Source of the DNA: G963662905 sp963662905
GTDB lineage: Bacteria > Bacteroidota > Bacteroidia > Bacteroidales > WRLA01
Assembly: GCA_963662905.2 (NCBI GenBank)
Contig: CAXXFD010000003.1
Coordinates: forward strand, 1 to 64,000
DNA length: 64,000 nucleotides
Reading direction: 5' to 3'
The position numbers were made by a program, and so were the translations under genes. The notes under the pieces are model-generated. The model was not told the origin of the DNA. It did no database searches and saw only the letters and a program-made list of their open reading frames with translations. The stretch's first letter is position 1; the number at the start of each line of letters is the position of its first letter. This document shows positions 10,202 to 19,408 of the stretch, piece by piece.

Positions 10202-10647
10202 ATACGCTCTGTTGCTTGGAATTGATTTGGAGTAAATTTAGGGAATTATTGGGAAGAGCGCGAAGAAAGAGCTAAAAACTTTTGAAAATAAGCGTAAAAA
10301 GGAAAGACGACCACAATAAATTTACCGCCCTGTGTTTGCTTAGCATAACAATAAGTCGGTTTTTTGCATTACGTAAAAAACCAGAGGACCTTATCTGGTT
10401 TCGATTTGATAAGTTTCAATGCTCATAAATCTCCAGAGGTCACGAAGTGCGCCACCTTTGCCCAAACTTTAATAAACAGTCATTTCAACGATACCGAAGC
10501 TTCGGTAGAGGAGAAATCTATTTATTCACGAGCATAAATTATTCTATGTACTTATCTACTGACCTTTAAAATTTTATCTTTAAGATGTCTTTATTTTAAT
10601 TTCTCAAATTCATGGAAATGCCGTATCTTTGGGCTAGAAAGTAATAT
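10202..10647. other. Divergent intergenic region
   Basis: Between the NRPS start and the HEPN remnant there is no gene. The region must hold the NRPS promoter, but I cannot find a TTTG/TAnnTTTG pair on the minus strand. It contains the composite interspersed repeat annotated at 10438-10519. Confidence 0.4.
10438..10519. repeat. Composite interspersed repeat, copy 1
   Basis: Two modules occur in fixed order. Module A (10438-10462) starts GGTCAC and contains GAAGTGCGCC. Module B (10479-10519) starts GTCATT, ends GGAGAAATCT and has the perfect 16-bp palindrome TACCGAAGCTTCGGTA at 10492-10507. The same order and similar spacer recur near 17153-17260, so this is a mobile or amplified intergenic element. 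Confidence 0.6.
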
Positions 10648-11056
10648 ATGACAGGCAATAGCTCAAATATTAATGTAGATAGAATTGTTAGCCATTGGAT
10701 TGAAACATAAGATAATGATTATCAAACCATGATAAATTTATTCAATTCCAAATCATATTCCTGGTCGCTCTTTCTCGGGCATATAACGGTTGAAAAACTA
10801 TTAAAAGGCGCTTTATGTTAAAAAGTTTGAGAAGCATGCCCCTTTTACACATAATTTATATCATTTAGCTGAATTGATTCAACTGGATTAAACAGATGAT
10901 TATTCTGATTGGTTTGATGAAATTACTGCTTTTAACTTGAATGCCAGATATGACGATTACAAAAAAGAATTTTATTCTCTTTGTACACTTGAATATACGA
11001 TATCATGGATTGAAAGAATTAAAAAAATCAGAATATGGATAAAAGGGACGCTTTAA
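10648..11056 (+). pseudogene. Broken HEPN-domain toxin gene
   Basis: Reading from the ATG at 10648 gives a recognisable HEPN-domain protein of the MNT/HEPN type (SWSLFLGHITVEKLLKG, then HAPFTHNLYHLAEL, then ARYDDYKKEFYSL and a terminal ERIKKIRIWIKG). It is interrupted by an in-frame TAA at 10708, an apparent one-base insertion near 10807 that shifts the frame, and a second TAA at 10889. The reading frame then runs to a TAA at 11054-11056, overlapping the start of the nucleotidyltransferase gene by 22 bp, the usual arrangement of this toxin-antitoxin pair. The toxin cannot be made at full length. Confidence 0.75.
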
Positions 11057-11346
11057 ATATCGCGAATGAATACGCTATTGCTGTAAAAACAAAATTTGGC
11101 ATTAGCAAGGTCTTTCTGTTTGGTTCTTATGCGAAGGGCAACTACCATGATGATAGTGATATTGATATTGCCGTAGTACTGAAAGATTTTAAAAACCTTA
11201 TAGAGATTCAATTGGATTTGATGCGTTTACGGCGGAAAATTGATAGCCGTATCGAGCCACATCCTTTTCGGGAAGGCGATTTTAATGTGAATAACCCGAT
11301 TGTAAACGAAATAATAAAATTCGGTCTGGAAATCCATGTGGCCTGA
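11035..11346 (+). CDS. MNT-type nucleotidyltransferase (antitoxin)
   Basis: A 103-residue minimal nucleotidyltransferase. The hallmark is GSYAKGNYHDDSDIDIAV, the GS-x10-DxD signature that binds the nucleotide and metal ions. In MNT/HEPN modules this enzyme acts as antitoxin by modifying the HEPN partner. Here the partner, directly upstream and overlapping by 22 bp, is a pseudogene, while this gene is intact. It may be decaying, or it may have been kept for another role. Confidence 0.85.
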   Translation: MDKRDALNIANEYAIAVKTKFGISKVFLFGSYAKGNYHDDSDIDIAVVLKDFKNLIEIQLDLMRLRRKIDSRIEPHPFREGDFNVNNPIVNEIIKFGLEIHVA

Positions 11347-11388
11347 TTCTGTTGTTATGGCCATAATGCGTAAATATACAAATCTCCC

Positions 11389-12165
11389 TTACAAGCTAAA
11401 CCTTAGTCCGTTTTCCAGTTCCAAATCGTATTTTACATCAACAATTTCCGGTCGGCTGTCGTATTTATAGTGCAGCACCATTTGCAAAAAGAGCCTTTTC
11501 AAAACTTTTACTTCCAGAACAGCATCGGCCATAAAGCGGAAATCAGAAAAATCGCGCACCAAAGGCTGATAATAAAATACTCCGGCGAGGTTTACTGTTT
11601 CGGAAAGATCATAATCAATTGACAAATAATTCGTTGAGCGGGCATCTGTGTTGAAGTTCAGGCCAGATTCCAGATTTTTATATTCTTCATTTTCGTACAT
11701 CATCCCGATGCCTATATGGAAATTAAGTTTGCGCAGGCTATCCGGTTTATTGCTGGCATTCATGGGGTTTAAACGGATTCCGCCACCCAGCAACAGCCTT
11801 TGGTTCAGGTCAATAAATTCATCGTATTCGAGCTGTGCAAAAGTTTCTACTGAAAATACCTTGCTCAGTTTCCTTATGGCCCGAAAATGCGCAAAACCTT
11901 TGTTTTTAACTTTTTCTTCGTTTGCATCTTTATAATCGATACTTCCGACCAGAAAAAAGTTGTACCGGACCATATTGTAGTCAAAACGTATTTTTGCTTC
12001 GGTGGTCAGGTAATTGGAATTACCTTTTTCATAGCCAACATTCAGTCCGAGATTGGTGTTAAAACCGGGTTTCGTTCCGTATTTACGGTATTTTTCAGTA
12101 TTCACCTGAGCAATGGAAAACAGGCTGTAGAACAGGATCAGTGCCGTCAGGAATAATTGTTTCAT
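11389..12165 (-). CDS. DUF481-like outer-membrane protein
   Basis: About 258 residues from the ATG at 12165, which begins a clean signal peptide (MKQLFLTALILFYSLFSIAQ). An upstream in-frame ATG would overlap the neighbouring gene and precede the signal, so I reject it. The mature part is rich in alternating beta strands with aromatic residues and resembles the DUF481/YdiY outer-membrane barrel family. The function is not known; a role at the cell envelope is inferred. It lies 47 bp after the thioredoxin-like gene on the same strand and is probably cotranscribed. Confidence 0.65.
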   Translation of the reverse strand: MKQLFLTALILFYSLFSIAQVNTEKYRKYGTKPGFNTNLGLNVGYEKGNSNYLTTEAKIRFDYNMVRYNFFLVGSIDYKDANEEKVKNKGFAHFRAIRKLSKVFSVETFAQLEYDEFIDLNQRLLLGGGIRLNPMNASNKPDSLRKLNFHIGIGMMYENEEYKNLESGLNFNTDARSTNYLSIDYDLSETVNLAGVFYYQPLVRDFSDFRFMADAVLEVKVLKRLFLQMVLHYKYDSRPEIVDVKYDLELENGLRFSL

Positions 12166-12212
12166 GGAAGCTTCTAAATTTGATTTGTTTTGTGGATGTA
12201 ATTTACTGTATA

Positions 12213-12770
12213 TCAATTCTTAATCAGTAATTCTTCAATTTTATCGATCAGCGCATCAAACTCTTTTTCGTCGAACAAGCGGGTAAGGAACACGATTTTG
12301 CCTTCACTGTCGATCAGAACATTGCGCGTAACACCTGCCTTGGGATGTGCGTAGAGCTGAAAGATTTCCGCGGCCGGATCAAGTGCCAGAGGGTAAGTAA
12401 TGCCGGTTTGTTTCGCGAAATTTTGTACAGTTTCCAAAGGTTCATCGCGATCAATACCTATAACAACTACGCCTTTATCTTTAAATTTTTGCCAAATCCT
12501 TTTTTCGATATGCGGCATTTCCTTGCGGCAAACGCCACACCAACTGGCGGTGAACTGCAGCATCACAATATTGCCTCTTTGCTTTGTAAGGTCGAATTGC
12601 TTGCCATTATCGAGCTTTGCCGTAAAAACAGGAGCCAGATCGCCCACTTCAACAATATAGCCGCGGTCTTTGAATGTATTTTGCGCCTGAAGCGTAGGGC
12701 AATATCCATTAAACAGCAGAAAAACAGATAGGGAAGCTATGAAAATTTTCATCGAAATTCTTTTTGACAT
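12213..12770 (-). CDS. TlpA-like periplasmic thioredoxin
   Basis: A 185-residue redoxin/TlpA-family protein. The N-terminal signal peptide (FIASLSVFLLFNGYC) sends it across the inner membrane. The thioredoxin-like domain starts near residue 40 and carries the active site WCGVC, followed by a cis-Pro region near HPKAGVTRNV. Such proteins reduce or exchange disulfides in the periplasm, often for cytochrome or envelope maturation; the substrate here is unknown. Starts at 12770 or 12752 are both possible, since both leave the signal peptide intact. It is cotranscribed with the DUF481 gene. A TATTTTTG box lies on the minus strand at 12806-12813. Confidence 0.85.
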   Translation of the reverse strand: MSKRISMKIFIASLSVFLLFNGYCPTLQAQNTFKDRGYIVEVGDLAPVFTAKLDNGKQFDLTKQRGNIVMLQFTASWCGVCRKEMPHIEKRIWQKFKDKGVVVIGIDRDEPLETVQNFAKQTGITYPLALDPAAEIFQLYAHPKAGVTRNVLIDSEGKIVFLTRLFDEKEFDALIDKIEELLIKN

Positions 12771-12891
12771 TCCGGATTAATTTGTGATTTATACGTAAAA
12801 CCCGCCAAAAATAGCAAAAAAATAAAGCTCTGCGTAAAGGCAGATCAGGCTTTTTGTGTAACTTGCCCTTCAAACAAAACGGAATTCTAGC

Positions 12892-14988
12892 ATGTCAACA
12901 TATCGTTTTTTTAACCGGGACATAAGTTGGTTGTCGTTTAACCACAGGGTATTGGAAGTTGCTTATGATGAGGGTCTTCCATTGTACGAGCGCATCAAAT
13001 TCCTGGCAATTTATTCCAATAATCTGGAGGAGTTTTACCGCGTGCGCGTAAGTTATTACCGCGAACTGGAACGTAGCCTGGATCCGGAACATCCAAAATA
13101 TAAGAGCGTTAAACCGGATGCTTTTATCCGCGAAATCAACAAAATTGTATCACGCCACCAGATTGAGTTTAACGAGCTTTTTTATAACCGGATCATCCCG
13201 AAACTTGAAGAAATCGGTATTGAGCTGCCCACCTTTGATGCCCGTTTGAATGCAGAACAGGAAGCCCATGCCCACAGCATTTTTTCGCATGAGGTTTTGC
13301 CGGCAGTGCAGCCTATCCTTTTGGTCAAAAAACGTATCCGTCCGTTTTTACGTACAGGTCAGATTTATATTGCAATACAGCTATATACCAAACAGAAAAC
13401 ACTTGGGAGCATTAAAATGCGCACGCCGCGTTATGCTTTGCTGAAACTGCCGACCGATCATGACATTTCGCGTTTTATCCAGCTTCCGGTGCGTGAAGGC
13501 CGCCATAGCGTAATGTTCCTCGAAGATTTGATTATGCGTTATGTTCATCTCATTTTCCCGGGTTTTCATATCAATAACTGGTACACTATTAAAATTACCC
13601 GCGATGCGGACCTGGATTACGAAGATTACGACAATGAAGACCTGATCGAGGCTATTGAACAGCTCGAACAAACCCGCGCAGTAGGACGGCCAAACCGCTT
13701 CCAGTTTAATAAAGAAATGCCCGAGAATATGTTAAACTTCCTTTTGGAAACACTTGATATATCGCATGATACAATCGTAAAAGGTGGGCGGACAAATAAT
13801 TTCAGGCATTTTTTCTCCTTTCCAAACCCTTTTCATCCGCAGCATGAGCTGGAAAATATAAAACCGATTAAGCTACCGGTTTTCGAAAACGCAGCCTCAA
13901 TGCTTCAGGTAGTTGAAAATCAGGATGTACTTTTGAGCTTTCCGTATCAAAGCTTCGAATATTTTATCAGCTTTTTGCAGGAAGCCGGGCATACCGATGA
14001 TGTAGAAAGTATTAAAATTACGCAATATCGTGTTGCTTCCAATTCTGCGGTGGTCAACAGCCTGATTCGTGCTGCACTCAACGGAAAAAATGTTACCGTT
14101 TTTGTGGAGCTGAAAGCCCGTTTTGATGAGGAAGCCAACTTGCAGTATGCAAGGGAAATGAAGCATTCCGGTATTAAGATTATCTATTTCCTGCCGGGCT
14201 TAAAAGTGCATTCAAAAGTTGCACTTATCAAACGTAAGGTGGGGTCGAAGGGCGAAAACCGTGATTTGAGCTTTATCGGAACCGGAAACTTCAACGAAAA
14301 AACAGCCCGTTTGTATTGCGATCATGGATATTTTACCGCCAATGCGGATATTATTGCTGATCTGAACAAGCTGTTCAGTTATCTGGAACATCAAACACCG
14401 CCGAAAAAGTTTGATAAAATCCTTGTGCCCAATTTCAATATGACAGAGACTTTTATAAAGCTGATCGATAAGGAAATATCACAGGCACAGAAGGGAGCGA
14501 AAGCCTATATTGTCATAAAAGTCAATGGTTTGGAAGACCCAAAAATGATTTCCGAACTCTACAAAGCCAGTGAAGCAGGGGTGAAAATCGACTGCCTGGT
14601 ACGTGGCGTAAACTGTTTGGTTCCCAATCAGAAATACAGTAAAAATATACGCATTATCCGCATTGTTGACCGTTATCTGGAGCATGCACGGGTATTTTAT
14701 TTCTATGCCGGTGGCAAGGAAAAAGTTTATATAGGTTCTGCCGATTGGATGAAACGGAACCTTTACCGGAGAATTGAATGTGTGATACCTATTCCTGATA
14801 AAAAACTAAAACAGGAATTAATTGACATACTCAATATCCAACTGAACGACAATGTCAGTGCCCGCCTGGTGGATGAACATAATGTAAACCAAATAATTGA
14901 AGGTGGCAAAAAGAATATACGCACACAGTATGAGCTGTTTAAATATTTTAAAAACAAGTACTTAAGCTCACAACCCGAAGATAAATAA
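12892..14988 (+). CDS. ppk1: Polyphosphate kinase 1
   Basis: A 698-residue PPK1, the usual length for the family, reversibly moving the terminal phosphate of ATP onto polyphosphate. The N-terminal domain starts with the typical FFNRDISWLSFNHRVL. The C-terminal half is phospholipase-D-like: His440 in LKVHSKVAL is the expected autophosphorylated residue, and His598 in LEHARVFYF is the second conserved His. The start ATG at 12892 is unambiguous. It is transcribed alone, divergent from the thioredoxin-like gene and 71 bp before typA. A VTC-type polyphosphate polymerase gene lies about 20 kb away (34572). Confidence 0.97.
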   Translation: MSTYRFFNRDISWLSFNHRVLEVAYDEGLPLYERIKFLAIYSNNLEEFYRVRVSYYRELERSLDPEHPKYKSVKPDAFIREINKIVSRHQIEFNELFYNRIIPKLEEIGIELPTFDARLNAEQEAHAHSIFSHEVLPAVQPILLVKKRIRPFLRTGQIYIAIQLYTKQKTLGSIKMRTPRYALLKLPTDHDISRFIQLPVREGRHSVMFLEDLIMRYVHLIFPGFHINNWYTIKITRDADLDYEDYDNEDLIEAIEQLEQTRAVGRPNRFQFNKEMPENMLNFLLETLDISHDTIVKGGRTNNFRHFFSFPNPFHPQHELENIKPIKLPVFENAASMLQVVENQDVLLSFPYQSFEYFISFLQEAGHTDDVESIKITQYRVASNSAVVNSLIRAALNGKNVTVFVELKARFDEEANLQYAREMKHSGIKIIYFLPGLKVHSKVALIKRKVGSKGENRDLSFIGTGNFNEKTARLYCDHGYFTANADIIADLNKLFSYLEHQTPPKKFDKILVPNFNMTETFIKLIDKEISQAQKGAKAYIVIKVNGLEDPKMISELYKASEAGVKIDCLVRGVNCLVPNQKYSKNIRIIRIVDRYLEHARVFYFYAGGKEKVYIGSADWMKRNLYRRIECVIPIPDKKLKQELIDILNIQLNDNVSARLVDEHNVNQIIEGGKKNIRTQYELFKYFKNKYLSSQPEDK

Positions 14989-15032
14989 CTTTTATTTCAC
15001 AAAGGACACTGATTAATCTCGATTATTAAGAC

Positions 15033-15040
15033 TATTTTTG
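15033..15040 (+). promoter_or_regulatory. -7 element before typA
   Basis: TATTTTTG matches the Bacteroidetes -7 consensus TAnnTTTG and ends 20 bp before the typA ATG. No clear -33 TTTG is visible at the right distance. Confidence 0.5.
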
Positions 15041-15059
15041 CACGCTCAAATTCAGAAGT

Positions 15060-16832
15060 ATGCAAAAAATACGCAACATAGCTATAATCGCACATGTGGA
15101 TCATGGCAAAACAACCCTGGTTGACCGGATCATCGAAACCTGCAAGACACTTGACAGCAGGAAAGAACATACGGAGCTTTTGCTCGATAATAATGATCTG
15201 GAACGCGAAAGGGGCATTACGATTATCTCGAAGAATGTTTCTGTTCAATATAAAGATATTAAAATCAACCTGATTGATACCCCTGGTCACGCCGATTTCG
15301 GTGGGGAAGTGGAGCGTGTTTTGAAAATGGCCGATGGCGTTTTACTGCTTGTGGATGCTTTTGAAGGCCCCATGCCGCAAACACGTTTTGTGCTCGGAAA
15401 AGCCATCGAACGTGGTTTGAAACCTATTGTGGTGGTAAATAAGGTCGATAAGGAAAACTGCCGTCCGGATGAAACGCAGCAAGCTGTGTTTGATCTGATG
15501 TTCAGCCTCGATGCTACCGAAGACCAGCTTGATTTTGAAACGGTTTTCGGTAGTTCCAAGCATGGCTGGATGAGCGACGACTGGACAGAACCTACCGATA
15601 ATATCCTGCCATTGCTCGATAAAATCATCGATATCATTCCCGAACCTAAATACATTGAAGGACCGGTGCAAATGCAGGTGGCCAGCCTCGATTACAGCAG
15701 CTTTGTGGGACGGATTGCCATTGGTCGTGTCTTTCGTGGTGATATTGCTGAAGGCATGGAATATGCGCTTTGCAAACGCGATGGCTCAACAAAGAAGGTG
15801 AAGGTCAAGGAACTCTATGTATTTAAAGGTCTGGGACGCGAAAAAACCAAACAGGTGAGCTGCGGCGACATCTGCGCTTTGGTGGGCATTGAAGGATTTG
15901 ATATTGGCGATACGGTAGCCGATCTGCAGCAGCCCGAAGCCTTGCCCCGTATCCAGGTGGACGAACCCACCATGAGTATGCTCTTTACCATTAACAACAG
16001 CCCGTTTTTTGGCAAAGAAGGCAAATACGTTACATCACGACATCTGCGCGACCGCCTGATGAAAGAAATGGAGAAAAACCTGGCTCTAAAAGTTGAAGAA
16101 ACTGACTCCGAAGATAAATTTAATGTGTTTGGCCGTGGAATTCTCCATCTTTCCATCCTGATTGAAACCATGCGCCGTGAAGGTTACGAACTGCAAGTGG
16201 GGAAACCCCAGGTAATCCAGAAAGAAATTGATGGCCAGAAATGCGAGCCTTTCGAATTGCTGGTTATTGATTTGCCCGAGCATTTGTCAGGAAAAGCAAT
16301 TGAACTGGTTACTACCAGAAAAGGGGAGATGCAGGTGATGGAACCTAAAGGCGATATCCTGCACCTTGAATTTGTTGTTCCTTCGCGTGGCCTTATCGGG
16401 ATGCGTAATCAGCTGATTACCTTAACGTCCGGTGAAGCCGTAATGACGCACCGTTTCCTTGAATACGGCCCGCTGAAAGAAGAAATTATTTCCAATCAAA
16501 ACGGTTCGCTGGTATCCATGGAAACCGGTCAGGCACTGGCTTATGCCATTGACAGGCTGAAAGACCGCGGACGTTTCTTTGTGGCGCCCGGTGAGCAGGT
16601 GTATAAAGGACAAGTCGTAGGCGAACACACCCGTAAAATTGACTTGCCACTCAACGTCATCAAGGGGAAAAAACTTACTAATATGCGCGCATCCGGCTCC
16701 GACGATAATGTAAAGTTGCCACCAAAAATTGAGTTTACACTCGAAGAAGCCATGGAGTATATCCGCGACGACGAACTCCTCGAAATCACACCACAGAGTT
16801 TGCGTCTGCGTAAAATTAGTTTTAGGGGATAG
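15060..16832 (+). CDS. typA: Ribosome-associated GTPase TypA/BipA
   Basis: A 590-residue translational GTPase of the TypA/BipA family, related to EF-G and active on the ribosome in assembly and stress adaptation. G1 is AHVDHGKTT near residue 11, G2 lies in RERGITI, G3 is DTPGHADFGG, and G4 is NKVD. The C-terminal half includes the GRGILHLS and RGLIGMRN motifs typical of BipA. Length and start fit the family. It stands alone with a promoter element close upstream and a hairpin terminator just after its stop. Confidence 0.96.
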   Translation: MQKIRNIAIIAHVDHGKTTLVDRIIETCKTLDSRKEHTELLLDNNDLERERGITIISKNVSVQYKDIKINLIDTPGHADFGGEVERVLKMADGVLLLVDAFEGPMPQTRFVLGKAIERGLKPIVVVNKVDKENCRPDETQQAVFDLMFSLDATEDQLDFETVFGSSKHGWMSDDWTEPTDNILPLLDKIIDIIPEPKYIEGPVQMQVASLDYSSFVGRIAIGRVFRGDIAEGMEYALCKRDGSTKKVKVKELYVFKGLGREKTKQVSCGDICALVGIEGFDIGDTVADLQQPEALPRIQVDEPTMSMLFTINNSPFFGKEGKYVTSRHLRDRLMKEMEKNLALKVEETDSEDKFNVFGRGILHLSILIETMRREGYELQVGKPQVIQKEIDGQKCEPFELLVIDLPEHLSGKAIELVTTRKGEMQVMEPKGDILHLEFVVPSRGLIGMRNQLITLTSGEAVMTHRFLEYGPLKEEIISNQNGSLVSMETGQALAYAIDRLKDRGRFFVAPGEQVYKGQVVGEHTRKIDLPLNVIKGKKLTNMRASGSDDNVKLPPKIEFTLEEAMEYIRDDELLEITPQSLRLRKISFRG

Positions 16833-16850
16833 ATGATTGCTAAGGAGCTT

Positions 16851-16887
16851 GCTAAAGAATGATTTCAATTCTTTGGCAGCCTTTTTT
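16851..16887 (+). terminator. Intrinsic terminator of typA
   Basis: GCTAAAGAAT pairs with ATTCTTTGGC (one G-U) across a short loop, followed by AGCCTTTTTT. It begins 19 bp after the typA stop. Confidence 0.75.
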
Positions 16888-17021
16888 ATCAGGAAATCCC
16901 GCAGAAATTTTCTATTTCCTTAATTTTTTGGTTCTACTGAAAATTTCGTGGGTTCTTATAAAATTTGAGATGAAAAGCATTGAGAAAAATATTCATATAA
17001 TATTTATGCGAAAAATCTGAG

Positions 17022-17265
17022 CTCCAACAGATTCCTCCCTCCCTTCGTCTTATTTATTAATAATCCAACTAATTTATTAAATTTTACGATATTTCTTAAA
17101 AAGCAAAGATAGGATGACGCTGTTTAACAAGTGTTTAAGGCAAATGCGGCCTGGTCACTGAGCGGAGTCGAAGTGCGCCGCATTTGCCTCCTGACTTCAT
17201 AAAAACACGTCATTCCGACAAAGTTTTCCGAAGTATGAGGAAAACTTTGGAGGAATCTGTTGGAG
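17022..17265. repeat. Inverted-repeat-bounded element, composite repeat copy 2
   Basis: A perfect 17-bp inverted repeat (CTCCAACAGATTCCTCC at 17022-17038 and its complement at 17249-17265) bounds about 244 bp of non-coding sequence. Nested inside are a 13-bp inverted repeat (AGGCAAATGCGGC at 17138-17150 with 17177-17189) and AAAGTTTTCC with its complement near 17220-17247. The GGTCAC...GAAGTGCGCC and GTCATTCC...GGAGGAATCT modules match those at 10438-10519 in order and spacing. Confidence 0.7.
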
Positions 17266-17323
17266 ATTTTATAGTTTGTCTTTCCGCGAAATTAGGTGTA
17301 GAATAATAAGTTTTTCCCGAAAT

Positions 17324-17352
17324 AAAAAAAGACAGCCCAAGAGCTGTCTTTT
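17324..17352 (-). terminator. Intrinsic terminator of arcC-arcB
   Basis: On the minus strand AAGACAGC pairs with GCTGTCTT around a CTCTTGG-like loop, followed by a T run. It lies 22 bp past the ornithine carbamoyltransferase stop. Confidence 0.8.
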
Positions 17353-17374
17353 CAATATAAATCAATGTGATTTC

Positions 17375-18376
17375 TTATGCGCCAAGTGTAGCAACCATCA
17401 CCGCTTTGATGGTATGCAGGCGGTTTTCGGCTTCGTCGAATACAATGGATGCAGGAGATTCGAAAACTTCTTCGGTTACTTCCATGGATTCGATGCCAAA
17501 TTTCCGGTAAATTTCTTCACCAATTTTGGTTTCCCTGTTGTGGAAAGCGGGCAGGCAGTGCATGAATTTAACATCCGGGTTTCCGGTAGCGTCCATCATG
17601 GCTTTGTTTACCTGATATGGCTTCAGCAGCTCGATGCGTTCTTTCCATACTTCATCGGGTTCGCCCATGGATACCCAAACATCTGTATAAATAAAGTCGC
17701 AGCCTTTAACACCTTCTTCGATATTGTCGGTAACCAGAATTTTAGCGCCGGTTTCTTTGGCGATTTCTTTGGCTTCGTTTACCAGTGCTTCTTCGGGTTG
17801 AACGCTTTTTGGAGCAATAGAACGGAAGTCCATGCCCATTTTGGCAGCACCGATCATCAGTGAGTTGCCCATATTGTTGCGTGCATCGCCAACATAAGCA
17901 AAAGTAACATCTTTCAAAGGCTTGTCAGAATGTTCCATCATTGTGAGGAAATCGGCAAGGATTTGTGTTGGGTGATATTCTGTGGTCAGACCATTCCATA
18001 CCGGAACGCCGGCATATTTGCCCAGCTCTTCAACAACATCTTGTCCGAAGCCACGGTATTCGATGCCATCATACATTCTGCCCAAAACGCGTGCAGTATC
18101 TTTCATCGATTCTTTTGCACCGATTTGTGAACCTGAAGGGCCTAAATAAGTTACGTTGGCGCCCTGGTCGTAGGCAGCGGTTTCAAAAGCACAGCGTGTA
18201 CGTGTAGAGCTTTTCTCGAAAATCAGGGCAATGTTTTTGCCTTTCATAGTCTGTTGCTCAGTACCGGCATATTTTGCTTTTTTCAGATCTGCAGACAGAT
18301 CGAGCAGAAATTTGATTTCTTTGGGGCTGAAGTCTAAGAGCTTCAGGAAATTGCGGTTTCTCAAATTGTAAGCCAT
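17375..18376 (-). CDS. arcB: Ornithine carbamoyltransferase
   Basis: A 333-residue ornithine carbamoyltransferase. STRTR (carbamoyl-phosphate binding), HPTQ and HCLP (ornithine binding) are all present, and length fits the family. The enzyme joins ornithine and carbamoyl phosphate to citrulline, or runs in reverse in arginine fermentation. The carbamate kinase gene lies 41 bp upstream on the same strand, which argues for the catabolic direction (citrulline to ornithine plus carbamoyl phosphate, then ATP). No arginine deiminase gene is in the window, so the biosynthetic alternative (argF) cannot be excluded. A terminator closes the unit. Confidence 0.93.
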   Translation of the reverse strand: MAYNLRNRNFLKLLDFSPKEIKFLLDLSADLKKAKYAGTEQQTMKGKNIALIFEKSSTRTRCAFETAAYDQGANVTYLGPSGSQIGAKESMKDTARVLGRMYDGIEYRGFGQDVVEELGKYAGVPVWNGLTTEYHPTQILADFLTMMEHSDKPLKDVTFAYVGDARNNMGNSLMIGAAKMGMDFRSIAPKSVQPEEALVNEAKEIAKETGAKILVTDNIEEGVKGCDFIYTDVWVSMGEPDEVWKERIELLKPYQVNKAMMDATGNPDVKFMHCLPAFHNRETKIGEEIYRKFGIESMEVTEEVFESPASIVFDEAENRLHTIKAVMVATLGA

Positions 18377-18417
18377 GATGTGATTTTTTAAAAATTATAT
18401 TTCGTTGTGATCTTGGT

Positions 18418-19362
18418 TTATCCTTTAATAATTTGTGTCCCGGAGCCTTCGGTGTCCAGTTCAGCTGCTGTAGTGATGATGCATTTTTCACCACCGTTTT
18501 TCACGAATTCGAGGGCTGCTTTTACTTTTGGCGCCATACTGCCGGGAGCAAAGTGTCCTTCTTCGAGATATTGCTCTGCTTCGCTAACAGTAATTACATC
18601 CAGATCTTTTTGGTTGGGCTTGTTGAAATTAATGCAAACCTTGGGTACATCGGTGAGGATGTAAAACTCATCGGCCTTGATTTGTGTTGCAAGCATGCTG
18701 CTGGCCAGATCCTTATCAATAACAGCATCAATGCCTTGCAGTTTTTTCTCTTCTACTTTAAAAACCGGGATTCCACCACCACCGACTGTAATTACAATCT
18801 GGCCGGAACGGGCAATATTTTCGATGGTTTTTTTGTTGTTGATGCTTACCGGACGCGGGCTGGCCACTACTTTTCGGTATCCTCTTCCACGGGGATCGGC
18901 TGCAAATTGCGCACCCGTTGCGCTGGCATATTTATTTGCTTCTTCTTCGGTATAGAAAGGGCCAACCGGTTTGGTGGGGTTTTCAAAAGCAGGATCGTTT
19001 TTATCGACCATCACTTCCGTGATGAGCGTAATAACATCGCGCTCAATGTTTTCCTTCATCAATACATTGCGCATTTGCTGCTCTATCATATATCCAATCG
19101 AACCCTGTGTTTCTGCTACACAAAAATCAATGGGCATTTTGGGAATACCAAAAACCTTTTCACCGGCTTCGTGTTGCAAAAGAACATTACCTACCTGTGG
19201 GCCGTTTCCATGGCCTATCACAACATTGTATCCACGACGTATGAGCTCAAAAACATGACTGCAGGTGTCAAAAACATTGGCTTCCTGCTCGTCTATGGTG
19301 CCTTTTTGGTCGCCTCTGAGTAGTGCATTTCCGCCAAAAGCTATTACTGCTAATTTGTTCAT
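18418..19362 (-). CDS. arcC: Carbamate kinase
   Basis: A 314-residue carbamate kinase of the amino-acid-kinase fold, making ATP from carbamoyl phosphate with release of ammonia and carbon dioxide. Visible signatures are the N-terminal FGGNALL, the GHGNGPQVGN loop, VVASPRPV, GGGGIPV and DKDLASSMLA. Length is typical. It is the first gene of an arcC-arcB pair and suggests energy recovery from citrulline or related carbamoyl compounds, sensible in a fermenter. A TAGATTTG -7 element lies on the minus strand about 40 bp upstream. Confidence 0.96.
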   Translation of the reverse strand: MNKLAVIAFGGNALLRGDQKGTIDEQEANVFDTCSHVFELIRRGYNVVIGHGNGPQVGNVLLQHEAGEKVFGIPKMPIDFCVAETQGSIGYMIEQQMRNVLMKENIERDVITLITEVMVDKNDPAFENPTKPVGPFYTEEEANKYASATGAQFAADPRGRGYRKVVASPRPVSINNKKTIENIARSGQIVITVGGGGIPVFKVEEKKLQGIDAVIDKDLASSMLATQIKADEFYILTDVPKVCINFNKPNQKDLDVITVSEAEQYLEEGHFAPGSMAPKVKAALEFVKNGGEKCIITTAAELDTEGSGTQIIKG

Positions 19363-19400
19363 AATAGTTTAAGGTTAATGTTATTTTTAGATTATGTGGG

Positions 19401-19408
19401 CAAATCTA
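19401..19408 (-). promoter_or_regulatory. -7 element before arcC
   Basis: On the minus strand TAGATTTG fits TAnnTTTG, about 40 bp before the arcC ATG. No -33 TTTG is seen at the expected distance. Confidence 0.4.

Noticed and set aside
18433..19323. 296-residue open frame on the strand opposite arcC
   Set aside because: It is a mirror of a well-supported carbamate kinase, with low-complexity Phe-rich composition and no motif.
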